Assembly: GCF_963422355.1 (NCBI RefSeq) | Contig: NC_085086.1 | Location: forward strand, 4,225,545 to 4,289,544 | Direction of reading: 5' to 3' | DNA from: Corticium candelabrum | Lineage: Eukaryota > Porifera > Homoscleromorpha > Homosclerophorida > Plakinidae | DNA length: 64,000 nt | In this document: positions 25,427 through 36,286 of the stretch, piece by piece | Position numbering within the stretch: the first letter of the stretch is position 1 | How the letters are laid out: each line of letters opens with the position of its first letter | Made by a program: the position numbers and the translations under genes | The notes under the pieces: model-generated | The model's input: the letters and a program-made list of their open reading frames with translations, nothing else | Databases searched by the model: none | Told to the model about the DNA's origin: nothing

Positions 25427-25716
25427 TAGTTAATAATTTGGTACATTTTTATAGGCAGTTGAATCGTCTTTGAAGTGGAATTCACGTTGACACCATTTCT
25501 GTAGTTTCTCTCGTTAACTAACTTTGGACAAAGACAGTTAACATCTGTGTCCACCTTTTTTCTTTATAGACAGAGCAAGGGAGCTTCCAGGTTTTAGCCA
25601 TTTGGGTGCACCATTTTGCTTTTCACAAATGTCGGATACTTTGACTTCATAAGCGACTTTTAGGCCATTATTCGATTTTGACGATTTTATACAAACCACG
25701 ATAATTATTAGAGATT
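25427..25716 (-). pseudogene. NTR-domain last-exon paralogue, frameshifted
   Basis: A minus-strand stretch closely matches the last exon of the gene at 36287-44172: shared [22 protein letters not shown] and STSKTI-LP blocks. It keeps the splice acceptor (TTTACAG before 25716) and a terminal stop at 25427-25429. One extra base in an A-run (plus-strand T-run at 25555-25561) shifts the frame in the middle. Either this is a decayed copy of the gene's 3' exon, or a second gene with an assembly error. No other exon of it is seen in the following 600 bp (25717-26357). Confidence 0.75.
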
Positions 25717-26361
25717 CTGTAAATTTGAGCATGCGGCAAAACCGAGAGTAATTTAAATATCTTTAACTGCGTCATTGTTGTTGTTTGCTTCTTTTTTTTC
25801 TCGTTACCCTCGACAGACATTAATTCACAGTCTTTACACTGTAGTCATAGCTAGATTTAACTATAATCAGACATGGTTTGACTAATAGGTGACTTACATT
25901 TATTAATTCCAGCACTGATATTGTTTGGCAAAGTGATTTTCATTACCATAACATCCTTTACACTGAAACTTTGACACTGCTGAGAAGAAGAGTCGTACAT
26001 CCGTCTAGTCCTATTTTGGAAATTGCATTTTCCAGCGTCAAACGGCAGTTTACAGACGTCACTATAGTGGGGATGGCACTACATCTGGGATTGCACTCAG
26101 TGTATACAGTGCAGGATCTATCTTTCTCTATAGCTATACTTCATGGTTATCTATTGTGTTTTTACTCAAAATCGTTTGGGATAAAATAGCTTAGCTGAGA
26201 CAGAATTAAAGTACGACTTTTGATCTACCCTTTGACCGTTCCTTGAAAGGTTTGTCTAGTCATATAATTAGAGGTCGTACCTGATTTTACGTTCCTTTAC
26301 TTAGCCGGCTGTTCTGTAGATGCTACCGTTAATTAACAATAGAAGACGATACCAAAGTTAA

Positions 26362-26555
26362 AGGGGAACTCCCATGAAAATAGAAGTAACGTTCTCATGA
26401 TAGTACTAAGTGGCCTGATTCTATTGGTACCTTTCTTTCTTAATAGAACTCTTTCTGAACGGAGAAATTGAGCTTCCAACGTGGGGGCGTAACCCTATGG
26501 TAGTCGCCATTTTGAGATGATGACGTACGAATATCTTACCGATTGCGCATGTGTT
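26362..26555 (+). repeat. Kolobok left inverted end
   Basis: Inverted partner of about 32430-32620. Both share the GCCATTTTGA-ATGATGACGTA block near their inner limits. Confidence 0.9.
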
Positions 26556-26568
26556 GTCATCAGAGTAT

Positions 26569-27125
26569 ATGGCGTAGCTTCCGTACAGTTTTGAGCCCGA
26601 ATGTGATGACGCTGAGAGCAGTTCGAGTTCGGGAAACTCTCATGAAATTGATTCGGACACAGAGGACGAAATCCCCGAGCGCTTGGTCAACTCAGACTGG
26701 TGCACATGCGGTCAGTGTGTTGTCATGCCCACTGCCTTTGCTGCCAAGAGTTTGACGCGCTAAGTTAGAGACTCTGTGGTTTACGGTGTGTGGTAGAACA
26801 CGCAACTTTTGAGCTTGTCTGCCTCAACTACGACGTTCTGCACACTGCTGTGTCCGCAGTGGTAGATGTCACTGAAGATTCCTTCACAGAACCTCTGAAT
26901 CACAGGTTTCTTGACACAAGTGCGTACGGTATTGCCATTTTGTTTATTGTCTTTCACTTTACAGGCTTTTGAGGTCGACAGCATACAGGCAGTTCACACA
27001 TTGGGCTCCTACGAGACTGGGCAGGCGTGCTAAAATGGTCATACCATCATGTGTAGTTTTGCTATTAGAAGACCTTTCCCAGAAGAAGGCGAAGTGTACG
27101 TGGGGTTTAGGGAGCATCATGATTA
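26569..27125 (+). pseudogene. P2X7-ballast-like zinc domain protein carried by the Kolobok
   Basis: On the plus strand just inside the left end: PYSFEPE, an acidic Ser-rich linker (SSSSSGN, DSDTEDE), SDWCTCGQCVVMPT, CLCCQEFDAL, CVVEHATFELVCLN, then after a 59-nt GT-AG intron (26906-26964, phase 2) TAYRQFTHW, RLGRRAKMVIPSCVV and FPEEGEVYVGF. This is the order of the zinc-binding C-terminal ballast domain known from vertebrate P2X7 and from many invertebrate proteins with no channel part. No P2X channel sequence is present. A TAG at codon 3, a frame change near 26728, a TAG near 26771 and a frame change near 27056 break this copy. It runs tail-to-tail with the transposase, which ends at 27234. 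Confidence 0.75.
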
Positions 27126-27233
27126 GACATGATTTTGACAATAATGCTTGTAACTACCTAATTCTAAGAATCTGTGTCAACTAATGTCCCATCTTATACA
27201 TGCTATAGCGTTTATATGCCATAGTTGTATGTT

Positions 27234-27780
27234 CTATGTAAATCTTGTTTTACGAGCACTAACAACAGTTTCCTTGAGTGGTCTTTCACAGGTGGCAATG
27301 TTGGCTGGTAAAATCACTGGAGGTTGTCTGGCTTTGTGTTTTCGAAGAGGTTGTGAATTCAGCTGTCGTTTATTTAAAACTGCTTTAAGGATTCCTTGCA
27401 GATAGCCGTAGCTCTTTGATTCAGTGATGGGCTTTGCAACCCAGATCTTGGTAGGTTTGGGAAAAACCACCTTGTATCTCACTTCTCCACTGCTAGTGGT
27501 AGCTTGCCTGTGTTGTGGTTATGATCAAGTGCAGCCAGCTGTGTTCTTGCAAGCATCCCCTTGTAGCTGAAATGTTGCCTCTTAGGACAATATTTAGTGA
27601 GAAGAGCATGGTAAACTTCCAAATTACCAGTGTGGCTGAAGTCCGTTAGCTTGTCAAGGTCTTTCAAAAGCTTCTTGTTTAGGACTACCGACTTCAGTGC
27701 ATCATGTGCAGGAGAACATTTCCTTAACCACTGCTTTCGTTGCCTCTCTTCAAGTGACAATTCGTTGTGTTCACACTTGC
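27234..27780 (-). pseudogene. Kolobok transposase, part after the hAT insertion
   Basis: The protein resumes as CEHNELSLEERQRKQWL directly after the target duplication, so that TSFGK and CEHNE join in frame at the duplicated GCAAGT. It continues to KYCPKRQHFSYKGMLAR, then a frame change near 27482 leads to the C-terminal part (RYKVVFPKPTKIWV to a stop at 27234). Ordinary C-terminal region of this transposase family. Confidence 0.8.
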
Positions 27781-30411
27781 AAGGGCGTAGACACCGGGGG
27801 GGCTTTGGGGGCTCAAGCCCCCCCAGAATTTGAGACTTGTATTTCAAATCTTTGATACATTAAGGGATAGGCAGTACGCGTACAACACAACACTACATTT
27901 ACTAATTCAAAAGAGTTTAATCAAAGTGTCCGAATAGTCGTCTTCTGCTTTCATTACGTGTAACAAACTCATTCGCAACACCTTTTATTGGTAATGCATC
28001 AGTTTTGTCCTTATGGATATGGAGTATCATAGACCAGTTGAGACGACATTCACTTATTGTAGAACGTAGCCATGTCTTGAGTCTACGAAGAGCACTAAAA
28101 CTTCTTTCACTTGTGGCGTTTGTTGCCGGCATTACCAGAATGAGCTTGACTACTTTGATGACTTCAGAAAAAAACTGTCTTTCTGCACTGCTTAAGGATT
28201 TGAGGTATACGACCAGAGACCGTACATCCGTCAGTGGCTGTTCAGTACCTGCATGAAGAAGAGTGAGCTGTGTTTGAAGTCGGTCTGGGTGACTGAAATC
28301 ATCACCATAAAAATTGACAATCTCTTTCAGTGCTTCCGATTGCTGGGGTTGCTGAAGAGAAGTTACAACTGTCTCTAATTTCTGTAACATGTTGAATCCT
28401 TTCTGATGAAATCTATCTTTGACTGCTGCTAAAATCAAGTCAATGGCCTCAAAGTAAGCCCTTCGATAGATCTCCTTCACTTCTACTGGATGTACTGTTG
28501 CACCTTCTCCTACCTCGAATTGTCTTGGAACTTTCCTACGTCGTGGAAGGGTAGGGGATGGCACTTGAAGTGACAATCTTTTGCGTTCAACGTACTTCCA
28601 AAATATATCAAAGCACTCATCAGATCTCATTGACTGGATAGTTGTTGTTGTAGTACTGACTAGCTTTTGGCCTTCGCATGCTGAAATAGTAGAACTCTGT
28701 AAGGATCGGGACAGGTTGTCCACTATGTTCAGCAGCTTTCTTCCAAGTTCAACACCATAAACGAAGTCAAATGTGTCCATCTGCAAAGCGATTCCTCCAA
28801 TTCTAGCTCTCATCTCAGTATCCTTTGTGGCTTCTTTTGCCACATCCCAAGTCATCTGAAGTGTAGTGTAGTTTTCAGATATTGACGTTAATGCCTCAGC
28901 CCTGACCGTCCATCGTGTAGGACAAAGAATCCGTAGTCCTGGAGAGCCAGCAGTGACAACATCTTTAAACTTCTTGAAGATGCTTTCACGTTCGGGTGAT
29001 TTTTTTATCAACTTAGTAATTTCATGTACGGTCTCCAGAGCACTTCGCATGACCTTGATACCTTTCAACACATCCTGAGTCGCTAGGTTTAATGCATGAC
29101 CATAGCAGTGTGTGTACAACGCACGGGGCTCTAGATCATTTAGTCTTTTTGCAACGCCTGACTTCGCTCCTGCCATGTTACTAGCGCCGTCGTAGCACTG
29201 GCCTCGGCAATGGTCAATCCTTAGATTCATGCGTAACAGGATATCTTGAACTGTTGCTAGTATAGAGTCAGCAGAAGTTGAGTCTAAGCTATACAGCCCT
29301 ATTACTTCCTCATGGACTTCCAGATCATCATCTACGTATCGAAGACAGAAGACCATTTGTTCAGTATTGGACAAATCTGTAGTTTCATCTACCATGATAG
29401 TGTACCACTTTCCCGATACCTTCCTAACAACATCTCTCAGAATCATTAATGCCATGATACTGAGAATTTCATTTTGTATACAGGGGCTTGTGAACTTGGC
29501 CTGGCATTTGTCTAACCATTTCCAGAGCCTCGGATTGTCTTCAGCACGCATAATGAGGAGTTGCATTAAGTTGGAATCCCTTTCAAGAGCGACACTACCT
29601 TCAGGTTTAGACCGACCACGCATGGCGAGACCTTGCCGAGCAAGGTATCGAATGCAACTAATAATTATCTGTAACATATTCCTATTCTCAACCATTTCTT
29701 CTGCATAACCTTTCCCTAGCATTTGCCCAACATTCTGTTCCTTGCCAACCACCATATCCATAGCATCACGATGAAAGACTGATTTCTGATGTTTTTCAAA
29801 TTTAGTGAGTGCTTTCTTCCAGTCTGTAAAGCCAGTTCTCACGAATTTATCGTCCAAGTTCCCAGCGCGCAGAGCAACTGAGCCTAAGTCCTTCTTCTCC
29901 GCCACCTGGCAGTAGAAGCAGAAGACTTTGTCATCTGCTTCTTGATAATGCAACCACGGGTATCTTCTATACCAAGAAGAACAGAATGCTCGCTGCTGCT
30001 TAGCAAATGTGCGATATGGGAAGGACAGCAAGGGTTGGTGAGGACTCCAAGGCATCAAGGTGGGCTGAGGCTGGGCGCCAGCAACCGGTCTTGTCTCGGA
30101 GGCATCAGTTGCGTCGGGCTGGTGAGAGTGGTGGCCGCTTTCAGAACTTGTAGAGGCTGGTCCAGCCACGTTGCTAGTTTGGGCGTGCTCTTGGGCGTCT
30201 TCTTCACCTGAGACATTGCTTTCATGGTCAATGCCAGTGGGATAGTTAGTTACACTTCCATCCGGTTGTTGCGCTTTCCGCAGCCACGCTATCAGAGACA
30301 TTGTGATACGGATGCAGTCGGGTGATGAACGTGCACTGGGCGCATGCGCAAAAGCACAATTAGGCCTCTTGGTTAAGCCCCCCCAGTTTTAGAATTGTGT
30401 CTACGCCCCTG
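27781..30411 (-). mobile_element. hAT DNA transposon nested in the Kolobok
   Basis: Ends are inverted: GGGCGTAGACA on the left (27783) and the complement of CAGGGGCGTAGACA on the right (to 30411), both followed by a G/C-run. The flanks share ACTTGC (27775-27780 and 30412-30417); in an 8-bp register they match at 7 of 8 bases, and the left terminus seems to have lost its outermost bases. The interrupted Kolobok protein resumes in frame, confirming the insertion. It carries one long transposase gene. Confidence 0.9.
27917..30301 (-). CDS. hAT transposase, intact (TTF finger, DUF4371, dimerisation domain)
   Basis: A single 794-codon frame with no interruption. The N-terminal 90 residues are low-complexity. 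A TTF-type zinc finger follows (SSWYRRYPWLHY, then FCFYCQ at residues about 108-131). The RNase H-fold core has IMVDETTDLSN (first Asp, about residue 305) and GQCYDGASNMAG (second Asp, about 365-376), then CPTRWTVRAEA. The C-terminal hAT dimerisation segment is ATNATSERSFSALRRLKTWL (about 735-755), with Glu of SER as the expected third acidic residue. The layout matches ZMYM1-like/TTF hAT transposases of animals, at full length. Intactness suggests recent activity or domestication; being flanked by hAT ends favours a recent transposon. Confidence 0.93.
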   Translation of the reverse strand: MSLIAWLRKAQQPDGSVTNYPTGIDHESNVSGEEDAQEHAQTSNVAGPASTSSESGHHSHQPDATDASETRPVAGAQPQPTLMPWSPHQPLLSFPYRTFAKQQRAFCSSWYRRYPWLHYQEADDKVFCFYCQVAEKKDLGSVALRAGNLDDKFVRTGFTDWKKALTKFEKHQKSVFHRDAMDMVVGKEQNVGQMLGKGYAEEMVENRNMLQIIISCIRYLARQGLAMRGRSKPEGSVALERDSNLMQLLIMRAEDNPRLWKWLDKCQAKFTSPCIQNEILSIMALMILRDVVRKVSGKWYTIMVDETTDLSNTEQMVFCLRYVDDDLEVHEEVIGLYSLDSTSADSILATVQDILLRMNLRIDHCRGQCYDGASNMAGAKSGVAKRLNDLEPRALYTHCYGHALNLATQDVLKGIKVMRSALETVHEITKLIKKSPERESIFKKFKDVVTAGSPGLRILCPTRWTVRAEALTSISENYTTLQMTWDVAKEATKDTEMRARIGGIALQMDTFDFVYGVELGRKLLNIVDNLSRSLQSSTISACEGQKLVSTTTTTIQSMRSDECFDIFWKYVERKRLSLQVPSPTLPRRRKVPRQFEVGEGATVHPVEVKEIYRRAYFEAIDLILAAVKDRFHQKGFNMLQKLETVVTSLQQPQQSEALKEIVNFYGDDFSHPDRLQTQLTLLHAGTEQPLTDVRSLVVYLKSLSSAERQFFSEVIKVVKLILVMPATNATSERSFSALRRLKTWLRSTISECRLNWSMILHIHKDKTDALPIKGVANEFVTRNESRRRLFGHFD

Positions 30412-31714
30412 ACTTGCCAAAAGATGTAGCATTCTCCCATGAATGGACATTGATTGTATGGTAAATAATAGAAATCCATTTCTCTCTTAGATTTTCAGCC
30501 TGTCTATTACATGATTTTGATGACCACCACAAGTGATTTGCCACAGATCTTATCCATGGAAGAAGGTTACTACAGCCCTTTGCCTTACCCAGTTGGGTTA
30601 ACTTTTTGATAACACTTTTTGAAACGTGCCAAACATCATACTGATGATCTATATCAGGGAACTGCTTTTTCATGACAGACGTTATCTGCAGGTGTCTATC
30701 AGTAGCAATTTGAGCCACAGTTAATCCTTTAGTTACTAGCTCATTGACTGATCGTAGAAACCCCTCTTTTTCCATCCCAACAGAATTGGAAACTTCGCTG
30801 ACCTGCACCAACTGAAAATCAACAATAAGCCCTGTATCTTGCTCCACTAGAGTATATGTACAATATTTAGCGGAATATCCAGGGCTGTCACATCGTCCAT
30901 CTCCCAGTAGGTGTAAAGGGTTGTCTTTGAAGTTTTCTAGTATAGATTCCTGGTGACTTTTCCACGTTTCATTAACCACAGGACACAGGTATTCATCTTG
31001 CAATCGATAAAATGATGATTCCGAGATGAATTGCAATTTTATGATTTGAGCAAAGTGGCTGAATTTGCTGAATGTTCCTCCTGACAACAGAATCCCTGCT
31101 GCGGTTATAAGATTTCCGGCAGGTAGACCAGCAACAAGTGGTTGGGACTGCCAGTTTACATTATGCCCTTTTGAGCACTCCATTTTTACTACTAACATTG
31201 TTCCACTTGTTGATTCTGATTGGCTGACTACAGAAGAGCCACATGTTGGGCAGAATCGGAACAGTTCACTCAAGGAATTTCTGAAAACAATGAATTTTTG
31301 GTCCTCTTGACCACCCATTTCGATATCCGAATCTTGTGAAGTACAAGATGTGTCAAAGACGCAGTATTTCTCTGTTTCACTGTCTGTATTAGGAGAATGT
31401 GCCTCTTCATCAGACTCTGTGGACTGACAACTGTCAGTTACTGGTGTTACTAACCATGGGGCAATTTGTGGTGGCTGAAGTTGACTAGAATGCATGTCCT
31501 CGGGAATTGGTGAAGATTCTCTCACACAGTATAAATGTTCCTTTGTTTCAGCCAGGTCTCTAAGATCGTATTGCGTTGAAGCATCACAAAATTCACGTGC
31601 TTTGGTTCTAGGAGAATTGTTTTCTTTGTCGATTACTTGGTGGTGCTCATAATCATCATCAGAGTCAGGCACTCTAGCAACCTTAGCATGTTGTTTCATT
31701 ACTTCAGTAAGGGC
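30412..31714 (-). pseudogene. Kolobok transposase exon 2, part before the hAT insertion
   Basis: 432 codons open. A disordered acidic leader is followed by a CPTCG-x-CSKGH zinc-like pair and the transposase core with LLGDGRCDSPGYSAKYCTY (probable first catalytic Asp), IATDRHLQI (probable second Asp) and YDVWHVSKSV. The reading runs into the hAT end at TSFGK. I cannot place the third acidic residue with confidence. Confidence 0.82.
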
Positions 31715-32098
31715 CTACATCAACAGGGTCTGCTGTAAGTGACAGGTTGATTGAAACAGACAGTAAATAGTAACCTGATTGTGTCTTCGTTTCTGTCCTG
31801 TTGATCGTTGTTTTCGTTTGGAGGTGAAAGTGAAAATTGTTGGGACAGCATCTGGCTTGAGGTGAATTCGTGGTTTTGTTCCCAGTAATTCTGCTTGCAA
31901 ATCTCGTTGAAAACAGTCCGGTTCGAAGTGTTCACTGCAGACAAAGCTACTACGTCTAACAGGAGGATTCTGTAATCGAAGCTTTGTCAGCCATTGTTTC
32001 AGCAGAGGCTTGTTCCTAAGAGGTAAGTGATGAAAGCGCACACCACGTTTGCGATCTCCGTCCTTGTTGTTGCAACCGAACGCAATACAGTAAACCAT
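31714..32098 (-). CDS. Kolobok transposase exon 1: THAP domain
   Basis: ATG at 32098 starts MVYCIAFGCNN, the first two Cys of a THAP finger, followed by VRFHHLPL, the Trp of KQWLTKL, and VCSEHFEPDCF (the C-x2-H part), then a basic tail. This C2CH finger binds DNA at the element's ends in related transposases. The coding part of exon 1 ends at 31775 with donor GTTACT. A 60-nt intron (31715-31774) leads in phase 0 to exon 2 at 31714. No stop lies within this exon. Confidence 0.85.
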
Positions 32099-32429
32099 TC
32101 TTTGTAATGTAATGGACAACTCACAAGTCAACGGCAGTAGACTAGCTGCAATATTACTTCTACGTAGTGAAATTATAGTCTCTACTCGCACATTACAACA
32201 TGCCCTATTCAGTCAGCGTGACCGTATCAGGTCGTTTTCAGTCACGGCATTTGTTCCGCCTAGTCAACCTTGTACGCGTATGGCCTGAGGTAATAGTAAA
32301 TGACATTACCACGCATCGTAGACGGCTCACACCCAAGGACGTTCTTAGTGAGCATCCAAGATACTGTGTTATTAGATGCTACATCCTTTCAAATTCTGAC
32401 TGACCCTCGATATATCCTCGCTACACAGA

Positions 32430-32620
32430 GCAACATACGCGAGTAAGATATTGCTACGTCATCATTTCAAAATGGCGACTGCCATAAGGTTACGCCCCCA
32501 TGTTCGAAGCTCAATTTCTCCGTTCAGAAAGAGTTGTATTAAGAAAGAAAGGTACCAATAGAGTCAGGGCACTTAGTACTATCGTGAGAACGTTACTTGT
32601 AATTTCGTGGGAGTTCCCCT
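32430..32620 (-). repeat. Kolobok right inverted end
   Basis: Inverted partner of 26362-26555; it terminates at GGGAGTTCCCCT followed by TTAA. Confidence 0.9.
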
Positions 32621-32624
32621 TTAA

Positions 32625-34207
32625 GTTACGATTCACTTTCTCTGTTTCCCGGACTATCTGGCGACAACCTGACGGTGCTCATTTCCGGAAGTTTTGTTCT
32701 ATGTATTTTTAATCATTAATGGCTAACAAATAATTTAGCATTATATCTGCTAAGATAACGTTCGTCCTTGTTTCTGTAACGTGTGATAAAGAGTGAGAAG
32801 ACATCGACAGTGCTTTTCTCCAGGAACGGTACCATCAAGAAGAGGATTTGCGGATCACCGGAAAGGGCGGATACAGGATGTAACTGTTATCGGTGTGAAG
32901 TTTGACAAGTTTGTTGTACCTCTTTACGAGTCGAACTATCTTATTTCGCGTAACGGAAACTCTTAATTAATTATATTCTCGCACGCAACAACACCAATGT
33001 CTCCACTTCCTCACGTGCATATGAGAGGTATCAGTTCCATGTTCGTATGACCCGAAATCCGAAGGTCTGGAAATTTTCACACACTGCACACAATAATGAT
33101 CTATTGTTGGGCAGTATACTCAATTTACATACAATATTTTCCCGGGTAACGAGTCGACTGTGGGTTGTCGGGTCTCTTTGCGCGGATGTCGGTTTGAGGG
33201 ATTGCGGTTACACTTCGATCTTCATAGTCCCATTGCTGCGACGACTATTTCTCGTTAGCTTTTTGTTGACCAAAAGTCGGTAGAGCGGCTAGCTACAGAC
33301 TATTCACACTAGACTCCAAAGCGCATTTAATTAATTAATGCGCATCGAATGTGCACTATTGACCCGTATTGACGTTTTTACATTAGAGTGCGCATTGTCT
33401 GTCAAGCCATATTCAACGCTCAAACCACATGCGGAGGTGGTTTGAAGGTGGCTTCGAGGAGTGTTGGCGGTTGCACGTGACTACCCACGCAACTCTTCCG
33501 GCGATGTGGGTTGAACTGCGCGTTGAATACGCATAGACACCATTACATCTTTTTGTCTCCTGAAGAGATGCATTTATACAAAGCAGACGCCTTCTGAGTA
33601 ACAAGCGACAATTCTAGCGCCTGCTACTTAAAACAATCTACAGACATCTAGATTTTTAAGCAAGAACCGCGACGCCCGACGATGCCTTCTAGTAGGTCAT
33701 TTACGTCCCAGCTTGTTGTAGTGCAATGCACTGATGTAATATTCACCAGATTCGTGCCGCTGGCTGGTGCTAACTGACGTAGCAGGATGTAGCGGTATGA
33801 CACTACATGTATTTACACGTAATTAGTCAAAGACGTGGAAACGCAAGAGTGATGTCATGCGTGTAACCAGAATACAATGAAAACCACTGACAAAGAAACA
33901 GATGAGCGCAACCTCAATTTAGTTCCCAGTAGTTTGACCGTTTTTTTGGAAAAGCTACCGAGCTTAGTACTAACGTTTATAAATCTGTTACTACTTTTCA
34001 CACGTTTTAGCAATTTTAACTGTAGTGCATGTGTCTCTGCCAGCTGTTGTTACAGATCTACAGCCGCTATACAGAGTCACCTTACCGGAAACGGAAGTAA
34101 CGACCCACGTTATCAACGCGCAGGAGTGATTCTTCTCTGAATACACAGAGGTGCACAACGCTGCTTGTCGCTCTGTTGAGAAGATACAGCTGCAGGTCTC
34201 GGGTAAA

Positions 34208-34210
<3 letters not shown>
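32625..34210. other. No supported gene
   Basis: Only short open frames without recognisable domains between the Kolobok and the microsatellite. Confidence 0.4.
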
Positions 34211-34271
<61 letters not shown>

Positions 34272-34288
34272 CGTGCGTGTGTGTGTGT
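34211..34288. repeat. (GT)n microsatellite
   Basis: GT run of about 78 bp with GC substitutions near its end. Confidence 0.97.
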
Positions 34289-34329
34289 TCAAATGTTGTC
34301 TGCCGATGATGTGACTAGTCATTAGTTTA

Positions 34330-34731
34330 CAGTAGGACCTCAAAGATACGAACACCAGACAACCGAACTGACCGGTCAACCGAACAGCATGCTCTAGCGC
34401 GAGCGCGCGCTCTTGCAAAATTTGATCACGTAATGTAGCCACGCGCACGCGCACTTTTGCTTTTGAGAGAGCTCCTGGACCTTGCAGGACAAAAAAGGGG
34501 TTCTGCCTTGAAGCAAAAGACAATGGATTGTTATTTTAGTAACCCTTGAATTCGTTCTTACACTCTCACAGTTACTGTAGTTCACGTACTTATCCTTTTT
34601 GTTAGCCATACAGTGTACTCCTGTTTTCACAAGTTATGTAATCATCGATATTACAAACTTCAGACTTATGAACATTTCACAATTACGAACACCCAATTTC
34701 CCGAGGTGTTCGTATCTTTGAGGTCCTACTG
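34330..34731. mobile_element. pogo/Tigger-like MITE
   Basis: 402 bp with inverted ends CAGTAGGACCTCAAAGATAC and GAACACC on both sides, flanked by TA (34328-34329 and 34732-34733). Starting CAGTA with a TA duplication is characteristic of pogo/Tigger members of Tc1-mariner. There is no coding capacity. Confidence 0.85.
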
Positions 34732-35069
34732 TACTTCCTTTTCTGAACAAAAAACGGCTGCTTCTATTCGTAAAGTATGGCGGCAGCGCCTATACTTCGA
34801 CTAGCCTTCTAACATACTTTTTCGATGTGCTCAGAAGTGACATATTTTAAATAGAAATAACGTACATTTTAGATCTTGCCATTACGACACAAGCCGTAGT
34901 AGTTTGAATCTTGTACTAGGACTTCCGTTGGTCGCGTGATGCCACTCTATGACGCCCAAGACGTCATACCACCTGCTGATGGCGTGATACACCAACTAGC
35001 AAACAGTGCGCTAGAAGGAATTGCCAAAATCTTTAGTAAGCAAGGCGATATAGCAAACTGTCTTGTTAC

Positions 35070-35864
35070 ACCCGAGGCTTGAAAGACTATAGGGTACAGT
35101 AACGCTGCCTGTGCACGCACACCAACGACCAACCGACCAACGACGCGTTAGGGTTAGATTGTTATCGCTGGTATTATTTTTGGCATCGCACTCTCTGTTC
35201 ACTCTCACTTTAGACTTAAAAATCGCAATGACTTCTGTATTTTTACAGCCAGTCTTGTAAACTGGGCCTATACGAGAGGCTAAACATTCTGCATATCAAA
35301 GTCTCAGTACAGTAGCATGTGATTGTCACGAGAGTGCATGGATGCCGCCAACATCTAAGTGTTGCAATGACGGATGTTGCAGCAGCCAAGGCTTTAGCAC
35401 TCTAGTGCTTTCTAAAGTATGTTGTCAAATTTGCAGACATGCACATTTTCCAGGATTTCGCAGTGGCGTAAAGGGTTTCCAGGTGCGCAAAACATCTTTC
35501 TGTCTAGTGGCTGTGCGATAACTGAACGTAGAATGCCTTTTTATAGGTATCTGGTTGTTTCTGGCTGGCTTCTATGTGGAGTGACTTACTATGAGCTCCT
35601 AGAGTCGATGTTCTCAAGAGACACATGTATATACTAAGACTTTTGATATGCAGAATCCTTACCTTCCTCTCTATATAGGCCCAGTGCTATTGAAAAAACA
35701 CGACGGTCATTGCCATTTTCGTCAATGAGAGTGAACAGAGAGTAGACTGACAGGTGCCGTTGTACAGCGCGATGCTAAAAATGATACCGTGCAGCGATAA
35801 CAATCTAACTCTAGCGCGCATCATGGGTCGGCTGCATTGCCGTATTTACTTTCCCGCCTCGGGT
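35070..35864. mobile_element. Foldback-type element
   Basis: The left arm (35070-35316) and right arm (about 35630-35864) are inverted copies starting ACCCGAGGC. They share GTTAGATTGTTATCGCTG and CTGGGCCTATA-GAGAGG blocks and are separated by about 315 bp. No coding sequence and no clear target duplication. Class unknown. Confidence 0.65.
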
Positions 35865-36286
35865 AATAAGTTGTTGCATATTTGGGGAATGAGCTATTCT
35901 ACTTTGATTAGAATAGTGTGTAGGGTATGGGTGCGAAAGTGAGTACTTCTGGGAGGAAACGATGTGCGAATGCGTGTGCTTGTGCGTGTGCCCGCGCGCG
36001 CGGGCGTGTGTGTGCTAGAGATCGTGCTTTTGTGCGTATATGCATGCCTGTGATTGGGCATGAGTGTGCATGTGTATGCGTGCCTGTGTGTGATGTTCGC
36101 GCACAAGGGTGTGTGTCTATTTTGTTGTGTAGATAGAGTGGCTGGCAAACAAGTGGAAGTTAGTGCTTTCAAACGATATTGTTTATCTGTATCTACTACC
36201 ATAACAGCAGTTGCCATTCTAGTTAACTAAATACTTAATTAATGTTGTCGTTTAACTAGTTTTTTCTCATATCGTTGAAAAGAGCA

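Larger units (their letters stand above)
26362..32620 (-). mobile_element. Kolobok DNA transposon
   Basis: Bounded by TTAA on both sides (26358-26361 and 32621-32624) and by inverted ends of about 190 bp starting AGGGGAACTCCCA. The two ends agree closely, including the TATTGGTACCTTTCTTTCTT block and the GGGGGCGTAACC block. It encodes a THAP-domain transposase on the minus strand and a second gene on the plus strand. TTAA target duplication plus THAP transposase defines the Kolobok superfamily. It is about 6.3 kb including a nested 2.6-kb hAT, so about 3.6 kb originally. Confidence 0.93.

Noticed and set aside
28005..30211. Plus-strand frames opposite the hAT transposase
   Set aside because: Shadows of the intact 794-codon minus-strand gene.
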